Below the pieces are notes generated by a model. The model was not told where the DNA came from. It searched no databases and saw only the letters and a list, made by a program, of their open reading frames with translations. A stretch of 23,275 nt of DNA, taken from positions 1 through 23,275 of IMG/VR virus record IMGVR_UViG_3300034102_001550, one strand, 5' to 3'. The position numbers were made by a program, and so were the translations under genes. Below, piece after piece: positions 1-8,800 of the stretch; the stretch's first letter is position 1, and each line of letters begins with the position of its first letter. The DNA is from a virus.

Positions 1-74
1 GATCGGTCATCAATTTGACCGTCTGCAACTGTAGCAACTATAGTTCCGTCTGTTTTGTTAATCTGATATGCCAT
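1..74 (-). CDS. Probable tail fibre or adhesin, N-terminal 24 codons only (runs off window)
   Basis: An ATG at 74 is followed by 24 open codons up to the window edge. The protein begins MAYQINKTDGTIVATVADGQ. A Shine-Dalgarno AGGT lies nine bases upstream of the ATG, and the start is 13 bases after the stop of the collar-domain fibre. From memory, this kind of opening (polar, then a short beta segment) is common in fibre proteins of T4-like aquatic phages, where it precedes an ENF..LLENFA helix and GQLWYD repeats like those of the fibre just upstream. Only the first 24 residues are visible, so the fibre call rests mainly on position and this weak resemblance. The start itself is well supported by the ribosome binding site, the tight spacing and the continuous frame. 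Confidence 0.6.
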   Translation of the reverse strand, partial: MAYQINKTDGTIVATVADGQIDDR

Positions 75-82
75 GTTATTTT

Positions 83-86
83 ACCT
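83..86 (-). promoter_or_regulatory. Ribosome binding site of the truncated downstream gene
   Basis: The minus strand reads AGGT, then nine bases, then ATG. It lies in the 13-base gap after the fibre stop codon and fixes the start of the gene that runs off the window. There is no room for a terminator hairpin here, so the two fibre genes are probably on one transcript. Confidence 0.6.
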
Positions 87-87
87 A

Positions 88-2205
88 TTAGAATGCCGGT
101 GGGCCGGATCTGATTATATAATTCATTGCCAAAAACGGATTCATCAAGCCCACAGCAGTTCCAAGAGTAACTCCTGCTGGTTTTTTAACGTTGCCGCTGT
201 CTTTGAGATACTGAGCCTGACCAGGTGCTGTTGGTCCAAGTCCGGAAGTAGCCAGCGGATCAAGTGTTGTTGTTAGTGCGACTGCAGAATAGTCTTGTGT
301 AGGAGTTGACAACGAATGACTATGTTCAGGTAAATTGGCCAAGGTCAATGGAACTGAACTTAGTCCTGCTGACCCTCCAAGAATTGTAGCCTGCACGTCT
401 GGCACACGGCCTGCAAAGCCGCCGCCTGCATCAACATACGGACCTGCACTTGATGGTACAGTGCCTGCATTGTCCATGTTGTCTCTGCCCAGAGCAAATC
501 TACCTCGTAAATCCGGTAATCTATATGTACCTACTCCTGCCAGAGGAGCAGTGCCGTTAAAGGTAACACCAATGATGTCAAATAAATCTCCATACTTTGA
601 TCTTTCAACTTCACTGCCGTCACACAAAAGATATCCGTCGGGTGTGGTTCCGCCAGCATAAGGCAATATCGCACCAATTGGCACAGCCAAATCAGCCATG
701 AATCGTTCTCTAGTCTGTTTCAAAAGTCCTGAACTGGCCAATGTACTTTCGCTGGGTCTGTAGGTCAATAAGAAATCGCCTTTCTTACCTCGATTAGGCG
801 ATGGTTCTGCCTTGGCTGCGATAATATTAGCAGTCAACGTAGCGTTGAAAACTTTGGTTGCAGAACCCAACTGTCCATCAAATAGTATTGCAGGTGATAC
901 AACATCACCTGCTAATTGGAAACTGGTAACTGTGCTTAATGATGTGGCAGTATTAGCATTACCGCTGATGTTACCTTCTAGCACGCCTTGTATAGTGTCT
1001 GCGGTGATTGTTTTAGCACGGATATTATTAAATCGTTTAAGAGGTGTGCCTAGATCATAAGTGTTGGTTGTTTTTGGTTGTATGGTATTAGTTTGCAAAA
1101 ATCCAGTAACATCTATGCCGTCTCCGACTATTAAATTTTTAGTAATCGCCACCCCACCTAAAGTTTGTATGCTGCCGTTATTTAAATTGGTGCTGGCGGT
1201 GGTGTTTGTAGTTGTTAGTATTCCTGTGAGTTTGATATTACCCAATACATCTAATGCTTCTTGCGGGTTATCTTGATTGATGCCTACTCGGTTATCAATC
1301 ACTCTAATTATAGTTGCAGGTATTCCATTTCTGTTAGTTTGCAAATCGATTGAACTACCAGCAGCAGAATTGTAAATGCTGCTCGATGATTCTGTAGACA
1401 ATAACTTAAACGTTTCGTCAATACCGATAGAAATACCATTGTTGTTTTTTACTTTTATTTCAAAATCAGTGACATTAACAGTGTCCTTTCTGAGGAAGTT
1501 TCCCGCAGCTACTTCTACGCCACCAACTGATAATGCTTGAGCATTTTTAGCTGTACCATTGAGTATAGGTAAAAATCCTCCTACGAAATTTGCTATTTCT
1601 CCAGAAGTAGCAGGTGCACTGATGTTTATTCCCGATCTAATTGTGTCAAAACCCGTGATAATAGTCTTAGGAGTAAAACTGTCCTTACTGAAGATAATCA
1701 CAGGGATATCAGCAATAAAAAATACTAATATGAATCTATCTACGTTGTCCGAGTCTGCAATTTTTTCTATGACTGGGCCGTAGCGCAATCCGCCTACCGA
1801 GCTTTCAACTGGTCCAACTAAAATCCATCGTGTACCTGTGAATATACGCAGTTGTTGATTAGTGGTATCTACCCATAGTTCTCCTACTTTGCTGTCCTCG
1901 ACTGCAGGTTGACTGACACCTTTTTGTATACCAGATGCTGCTTTCCATGCAGTGTTATCCCAGATTTTTAAAGTCTGTTGTCCGCTGGTGCTGTCATACC
2001 ATAACTGTCCTTCTATCGGATTTACGGGCTGATCAGTGGAAGCAAAATTTTCCAGCAGTGATAAAAAGTTTTCTGCAATTATCTGACCGTACCCAGTGAC
2101 ATTACGACCAGGAAATTTAAGACTGGTATCTGTACTCGAAGTATTGTCAAATACCGTAATTGGGCTTTTGTTTTCGTTGTCTGTAAAATTAACTATGTAT
2201 GGCAT
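88..2205 (-). CDS. Tail fibre protein with C-terminal collar domain (T4 gp12-like tip)
   Basis: This 705-residue protein is probably a trimeric receptor-binding fibre on the baseplate. The N-terminal 60 residues, including GRNVTGYGQIIAENF and LLENFA, look like an attachment domain. Two short tandem repeats follow, GQLWYDS...LKIW...W near 60-90 and GELWVDT...LRIF...W near 106-132. The middle is beta-rich and ends in a shaft-type element TYDLGTPLKRFNNI near 382-395, then GNISGNANTA. A phage collar domain starts near 507 (PIGAILPYAG...GYLLCDGSEV) and continues through YRLPDLRGRFALGRD. Near the end, LPEHSHS places an HxH pair at 628 and 630, as in the zinc-binding tip of T4 gp12 (527 aa). The protein ends with MNYIIRSG. 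A strong GAGGT site lies six bases before the ATG. The collar call is firm; which T4 fibre it replaces is inference. Confidence 0.88.
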   Translation of the reverse strand: MPYIVNFTDNENKSPITVFDNTSSTDTSLKFPGRNVTGYGQIIAENFLSLLENFASTDQPVNPIEGQLWYDSTSGQQTLKIWDNTAWKAASGIQKGVSQPAVEDSKVGELWVDTTNQQLRIFTGTRWILVGPVESSVGGLRYGPVIEKIADSDNVDRFILVFFIADIPVIIFSKDSFTPKTIITGFDTIRSGINISAPATSGEIANFVGGFLPILNGTAKNAQALSVGGVEVAAGNFLRKDTVNVTDFEIKVKNNNGISIGIDETFKLLSTESSSSIYNSAAGSSIDLQTNRNGIPATIIRVIDNRVGINQDNPQEALDVLGNIKLTGILTTTNTTASTNLNNGSIQTLGGVAITKNLIVGDGIDVTGFLQTNTIQPKTTNTYDLGTPLKRFNNIRAKTITADTIQGVLEGNISGNANTATSLSTVTSFQLAGDVVSPAILFDGQLGSATKVFNATLTANIIAAKAEPSPNRGKKGDFLLTYRPSESTLASSGLLKQTRERFMADLAVPIGAILPYAGGTTPDGYLLCDGSEVERSKYGDLFDIIGVTFNGTAPLAGVGTYRLPDLRGRFALGRDNMDNAGTVPSSAGPYVDAGGGFAGRVPDVQATILGGSAGLSSVPLTLANLPEHSHSLSTPTQDYSAVALTTTLDPLATSGLGPTAPGQAQYLKDSGNVKKPAGVTLGTAVGLMNPFLAMNYIIRSGPPAF

Positions 2206-2207
2206 GA

Positions 2208-2858
2208 TTAGACCTCAGCAAAGCCAGTTAAACTCTGCACACGTATAGTATAATCTATCTGCAGTAATCTATTCAAACTTTTTTGCACAGGGTGAAATAT
2301 CACATGTGTCAACAGCTTTCCGTCCGCTGTGTTTGGTCCTAGGCTTTTTAATCCCAGTTCATCAAACACAAACGAGCCGTTCATATCTACACTGTTATCA
2401 AAGGCTTCTTGATCCAACGGCTCGCCGTAGTCTAATAAACAGCTGATCAAAATATCACTGTAGGTAGCTCCGCTGATATGTCGTATCTGCATTTTATTTC
2501 GAATAGGATCTTGATTTTCAATAGCATTTTGATCCACTACTTTTTGATAGGTTTGATTGTATAATCCAGAATTCACGCCAACTGTGTTAGGTGTAAGGTA
2601 TGTGATAAGTCCTGTAGGATCTACTGTTGTTCCGCCTGTGCCGAAAATCATTTGATATACTGTACCGTACCCTTGATTACTAAGACTGTTAACCATGGCC
2701 ACGCTCATATTTTCATAGTGAATGGCATTGCGTTTGTCCACAAAAACTTCTTTGGTTTCGGGATCATGAATTTTAATATGCCCTTCGAAGTGAAATCCAC
2801 CGGTTTCGTTAGGGCGGGATTGAGAAGTAGTTGCTTGCTGATCTTGATTATTTGGCAT
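2208..2858 (-). CDS. Structural protein of unknown function between giant protein and fibre
   Basis: I do not recognise a named family. The 216-residue protein starts MPNNQDQQAT with a polar, probably disordered stretch. A compact domain follows: GHIKIHDPETKEVFVDKRNAIHYENMS near 27-55, then VYQMIFGTGGTTVDPTG, LYNQTY and a beta-rich C-terminal half ending in LLQIDYTIRVQSLTGFAEV. The element 'D..T.EV.VDK.NAIH.ENM' resembles virion structural proteins of other large phages as I recall them. The gene follows the giant wedge-like gene and precedes a fibre, so an adaptor or fibre-linking role is plausible, but this is only context. It shows no likeness to T4 gp8 as I know that sequence. The frame is open 20 codons further upstream into the giant gene. 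The start at 2858 was preferred because AAAGAGAT lies just before it, whereas the upstream ATGs at 2882 and 2879 have no ribosome binding site. Confidence 0.8.
   Translation of the reverse strand: MPNNQDQQATTSQSRPNETGGFHFEGHIKIHDPETKEVFVDKRNAIHYENMSVAMVNSLSNQGYGTVYQMIFGTGGTTVDPTGLITYLTPNTVGVNSGLYNQTYQKVVDQNAIENQDPIRNKMQIRHISGATYSDILISCLLDYGEPLDQEAFDNSVDMNGSFVFDELGLKSLGPNTADGKLLTHVIFHPVQKSLNRLLQIDYTIRVQSLTGFAEV
2212..2216 (-). promoter_or_regulatory. Strong ribosome binding site of the collar-domain fibre gene
   Basis: The minus strand reads GAGGT, six bases, then ATG. It sits inside the last codons of the 216-residue gene, whose TAA stop is two bases before the fibre ATG. It is the best Shine-Dalgarno match in the window, which fits a fibre needed in many copies. 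Confidence 0.7.
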
Positions 2859-2862
2859 TTTG

Positions 2863-2870
2863 ATCTCTTT
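2863..2870 (-). promoter_or_regulatory. Ribosome binding site that decides the start of the 216-residue gene
   Basis: The minus strand reads AAAGAGAT, with GAG six bases before the ATG at 2858. Two in-frame ATGs at 2882 and 2879 lack any comparable site, and a longer reading would overlap the giant gene. Confidence 0.55.
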
Positions 2871-2883
2871 TTGTTCCATCATG

Positions 2884-2891
2884 TATTTATT
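2884..2891 (-). promoter_or_regulatory. Candidate T4-late-like promoter element (weak)
   Basis: The minus strand reads AATAAATA, one mismatch from the T4 late promoter -10 element TATAAATA. It spans the stop codon of the giant gene. A transcript starting some six bases downstream would still contain the AAAGAGAT ribosome binding site of the 216-residue gene. Such 8-mers occur by chance in AT-rich DNA, so support is weak. Confidence 0.2.
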
Positions 2892-5800
2892 CAGGTATAG
2901 CTGTGGTCTTTTCCACAATGAATCTAGCTATAGCGGTGTCTGCATCTATTAGGCTAACACCGTCTGTAGCTGTGGTCTCGCCTCTGCTATGCCATGTTTT
3001 ACCCTGTCTTCTTAGCACAGTCACTCGTGTACCTGCTGGCAATGCAGCTGTTAGTCTTATTTGAGCAGTAGCACCGTCTACACTAAATTCTGCTTCTTGT
3101 GTCTCGTCTGCTGCCGGACTGGCAGCACCGTTGGCTTCTATGTACACAGCCTGCGGATCTTTTTTCAATCTTCGACCACCGGCAAACACTTCTATTTGAT
3201 CGCAAGGTCCGTAAGTAGACGGTACAGTATTTCTATACCATACACCACTTCTCGATGCTTTTTGAGGCACAAAATCCAACGGGCCTATTAGCAGTGTGCT
3301 ACCGTCGCTGGTAAAGTCAGTTCTCTGCTGGGTTTCATTATATGGTATAACTTCGCTGTATCCTACATCAACCACCGCTGTACCCTGAGCGTGTATTTGT
3401 GCTATAGATGTTCCCTGAGCTCCTCTACGCAGTTGACCTAATGTATTACCCAATTTGGTCATGTACTCAATACGTTCTCCATCTATAAACACAACACCTG
3501 GTATATTTCTGCTGGCAATAGGTTGAGACAATTCAGCAGCATTCGTAACTAATATGCTGGTATCGAAGTAGTTTAGTGCCTGAGCTAATTTGCATTCAGC
3601 TTTTGAGAATCTGTTGTAATGAAACACATTCAACATGTCTTTATGTATTTCATATGCCGATGGCAATTTGAAAATATTATTACTGAAATTAACAATTTTA
3701 ATTTTATCAGTTGGTAAAGAATTTGCTGTGAGGTAAACTACTGCTCTTGGCAAGCTCACGTAATAATCTTTGTCTTGACGTAGACGATGTCCGTTTTTGT
3801 ATACCCATACATAACTCATCGCAATCGGTGGGCGTGATAGTTGATATTGAAGACGTCCGCCACTGTTTTCATCTTGAATAATATTCATAGACGGATATTC
3901 ACCAAACCAAGTTACTATTATTGGCACATTGTCTGTTTCGTTGACACTGGTCATTGGATAGCTTGCAGAAATTGCAATAGTATTTCCGTCAATAGAATAT
4001 TCTGCTCTCAAATCATTAACAATCTTGATGTGATCTCCTATTGACAATTTCAAAGGATTCAACGTTAATATTTTATTAGGGCCGTCTAGAGTATAATCTA
4101 CAATAAATGTTCTAAGTTGGTCATTTACCAGAACTTTTAGGTTAGCAGGCAATATACTACCGCCAGGTTCAACTGGATCGGTACCAAGTTGAAAGACATT
4201 ATTAGAACCGTCATAAACAGCATATAAAGTGTCGGGCCCTTTTAATAAGTACCCATCAACTTCTACCAATGCAGCAGTCAGTGTCGATCCTCGACTCAAT
4301 TCACTAAATCCATCGATGTCAAAACTTCTAGTGCTACCTTCATAATAGAAAGTCTGCGTATTAACTTGCACTAACGATAATCCTGAACTATCTACATCGG
4401 CACTGGCTTCTAAACATACTATTTTTACTACATCTCCTGCTTGTGGAATTATTCCAAAATCTACCAAAGTTTTTCCTACAGCATCAATTACATTTGTACT
4501 GTTACGGTATCCTACATCTACTTGAGTTCCGTTCACACTTACAAATATATTGCTGGTATTGTCATAGTTGGCATTGGTTAAAAATAAACCAGTAACTCCA
4601 TCTGCAATATAGCTTTGATAATCTAAAATACCAACGCCGCCGATTCCTACACTGAGTATTTCCACTAACTTATCCACTAATGGTGCTGTGATAAAATTCA
4701 CAGTATTGGTTTGTAGATCAATCGTATAATCAGTGTCTAAGATTCTTGATGTGTTGTCGACGTATACAAAAACTGATTTGTTTTCTAATACAGTTTGTCC
4801 TATAGAAAACTGTGTGGTTGTTCCGTTAGCAATTTTCACATTAGAATGCAGTGATGCTGCCCCCGATACTGTGTTGTTATATACTTTAATTGACACACTT
4901 TCGATAACCTGGCCTGGAACATTTTCTTCAGGTGCTGGCACCACTGTAGGATCTATAAACTTGCCACCAGTAATAGCAATTTCTTCTGCAGTGAATCCAG
5001 TAGCGGTAACATAGGCTCCACTTATACTTGACAACGATCCGCCGGTGAGTCTAGTATCTAAAATATTATTATCATTGATAGAAACACTGCCATCGCTTTC
5101 TATAGGTCGGAAAATTAATGTATCTTCATTATTCACTAATAGATACTGACCAATTTGAATTCCATCAGTGATGCCATTGCCTACAAATGTTGGCATTTCT
5201 GCAGAAGGATTCACTCCTGTACTTGAATCTAAAATGCTACTGCCGTCTACCCCATACTGAATATAATTTTCATCATCTACCCGTACAGTGATGTTGGTGT
5301 CTTTGCGTTTGATATAAATGTTAATTTTCTGTCCGGCAGCTGGCACATACGGTAATCTCACTGTGAATATTTCCCAGAATAATTGCCATTCTTGTGAAAT
5401 AATCGGAATAATAACATTGCCTGCGGTGTCAACACTGTTTTTTAGTGCTTTGTATAATACGCCGTTAACTTCCACAATTTCATCTTTCAGATATATCGCT
5501 GTAGAGTCAACAAAAGATCGTATGCCGTCAACTATAAAATAATAATCTGCACTGGTCTCAACTGAGTCCCAGTTGTCAGTAAACCAAGGTAGAGCATCCC
5601 ATCCGCCAGTGACGTCAAATGTAGTACCCTGTATCTGTACTCCGCCAAAATCAATGCCAGTCATTAACTGATTGAGTTCTTTTCCAATCATACCTTCTTT
5701 AGGTGCGTATGATTGATTGATCCTGTTCACTGCATCAAACAGCGTGATGTTTTTACCATAGCTTACTGTGATTGTGTCATTTTTTGTAGGAGCCAAGTTG

Positions 5801-8800
5801 AATATCAACTTGCCACGCAATAAAGAATAACCATCAGTAGGTTGATAATACAAACTAATAGTGTATTCACTGGCCAACACCACTTGTGTTTTGTTGGTCG
5901 CAGCTGATGTACGTGATATAGTAATTTTACTCTTGTCGTTGGTCGGAGCATAATTTAACAAGAACACCGCAGAGCTTCCTGTGGCTGTAAATGACTGTGT
6001 TTGTGAAAATGTATTGTAAATTCCAGTTTTGGAAATTCTATCAAATTTTACCGAGACATCAAATGTTCTAACCTGTGCATCACCTATTATTGCCACAGCT
6101 TTAGCCTGCACAGCATTAGTAGGATTCCCTCCCACCAGTGTAACCGTCGGTGCTGCGGTATACCCAGAACCAGTAGTCAATACTTGTATACTGGAGACTT
6201 TACCATTAGAAATAAATGCTTTGGCTGTAGCGCCGGATCCGGTACCGTCAATTAGCACTTTAGGAGGAGTACTATATCCCGAACCCTGTTGATATACTTC
6301 TATAGCAGTCACTGAATATGAATTATTATCTGCCCACCATTTCCAAGGATACTGAGATATTTCTGCAGACGAAGAGTTTACAGGATTTGCACGACCGTCA
6401 AATACCGAATACACCGGCGGTAAATCAAAATCTGTTGCGGCAGACGAATATGTTTCTGGAGTATCGTAACGACTGATATATTCTCTAACTGTGGTTCTAA
6501 AAGGTTTAACTTCATTAATGTATTCTTGATAACTTTGTAAATTATCATTTTTGTAATTAACTTTCTGTTCAAACGCCCCAATATTATGTGTGGCATTTAA
6601 GAAACTGGTTTTGAATATCCAGTCAACATATTGCTGTTCGCTCAGTAGGTGTCGTATAGAAGCAAAAAATAATTTATTCCATTCTACAGCATAGTCACCA
6701 ATAAAAATATCTTGCTTGATTGCTGTGAAGATATTTCTCAACTCTTGATCATTCTCAATATCATACGTAGTAGTATCAAAGGCCTGTGTGTTATCAAACC
6801 CTACTCCAATAGTACCGGTGTCGTATAAGGAAGAACTAAGTTGTATTGTACCGTTTTGTCTACTAATTAACGAATATCTATCTAAGAATAGATCAGCAGT
6901 GTCTGATACTTTTTCAAACACTGCCCAGCCGCCGGCAGCATACTCTTTGACTTTTATGATTTCACCAATTAAAACTTGACTGTCAACAATTTCGTAAATG
7001 CTGACAAATTCTTTGATAATTTTAAGATCGGTGTCATATCCGTCTTTATTCCAATCTGTTTTATTCCAATATTTCGTAGTGTCGAACGCCTGTGATTTAC
7101 TGCGGAAATAAACTTTTCGTGTGTCGTCCCAAGAATACACACTCCAGAAATCGTTCAACGTTGCATCGGCATTTACTAATACAGAAAAATATCTAACCTG
7201 AATGTTTATACTGCTGTATTTTTTACCGCGATTAGTTACCACTGCTTGAATAACTCGGCCTTGTCCATCTATATGGCACACTGCTGTAGCATTCACACCG
7301 TCGCCTGATATAGTTACTGGAGGACCGAGATAGACACCTGGTAGCTCTTGACTGAACAGTTCTCTAGGCTTGTATCCGTATCCAGGATCCACAATATCTA
7401 TAGTGTCTAATTCTCCGTTGATCAAATTAGCTCTTAGAATTGCACGTTTGATGTTTGTTGTACCCACTGCTTGCAAATCAATGTCATTGTCTACTGCCAC
7501 ATCATAAAGATTTAACTTGCTGCTAGGCACAGCATCTACACTATTAAGATTAGTAAAATCTATAGTTTCTGCAAATGTTTCTTTTCGTAAAATATTGTTA
7601 ATATATTCTATAACAATTTTCAGTGCTAATATTCTGTCAACAAACATAGTCTGGCGAGGACGGTACTGTATACCATATTTTTGTTTTGCCGGCAATGCTG
7701 CATCTGGAATACGATTACCTGCAATGTCTGTTCCGAGAAGACTGTCAATCCATTTGTTTTCTAATGGTGCAGAAGGTAAACTGTCTGCTATTCCTTCTGT
7801 TAACAATTGGTATTCGTTGTGTACAGGAATTTGTGATTCTAAATTTTTTCTAATCTGCAGATTTATCAGTGCAGTGTCAGACTGCATTATTGATTTAAAA
7901 TTATAAGTTAAGAATTTATCTGCCTGCAAAAATGCCACAAACGCAAGACCAGTTCCGGCAGGGTTAGCAATTAGGTCGGCTACTTCGGCCGCTGATCTTG
8001 TGCGATCAGGCATATTTGCCGGGGTCACCGCTTTGCTACGCACCCAATAGTAATACAGTGTTTCTGAAACTTGCCCGGTAGTAGGGCTGAAGAAAAATTT
8101 CACACTGTAAACATCGTTGTTAGGATACAAGGGCTGGCCGCTGATCCCCTGCGCTAATCCTGCATTAGTGTCTGCCAGCGCAGCCCATTCATTAGGCAAC
8201 AATACTGTTTCTACCCACTCATACACATCGACGCTGGCGCCTAATACTGTTTGATTCCAATTTCCCGTTCTGTAAGCAGAGTCTTTTTGTTCTGCGTATT
8301 GAAACTTAGCTGTACCGATGTTCCACCATAGTTTTCCTACATTTTTTTCCAACCAGTTTATAGTAGTATCTACCACAACTTCTGCTGTGCCTATGGTATA
8401 GACTGCTGGATCGTATGGAGTTTTATATTTTATTTCTTGTTCGGCTATGTTTAATATTTTTCCTCTAGCGGCATCGATGTAATCTACATCTTGTATTTTT
8501 ACATTCTTAGCATTGTCATAGAGTTCGATTTTCTTTATTTTTCTAAGATCAACTAATGGTTGTTGACTTGCCAGCACTGTCCAGCTTGCTCCACTGGTAC
8601 TTGCTGTGAACAATCTCACTATCCCCTGATAGGTATTTGTTATATTGTTTTTATGGTAAGGAGATCCTACCAATAATTTTGTACCTACGCAGTCGATACT
8701 GTGACCGAATGATTCGTCTACTTGAAGATCGCTGTCAAGTTTTTCTGTTAAGAAATAGGTCTGATCTTTTTTATCAAATACGTACACACCGCCTGTGAAT

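Noticed and set aside
2208-2918. Longer version of the 216-residue gene starting with an upstream Met, and its identity as gp8
   Set aside because: The upstream Met would overlap the giant gene and the alternatives lack a ribosome binding site; the sequence does not resemble T4 gp8.
6378-6596. Minus-strand 72-codon open frame
   Set aside because: It lies in another frame inside the giant gene and has a low-complexity Ile/Leu/Lys-rich translation typical of an out-of-frame read.
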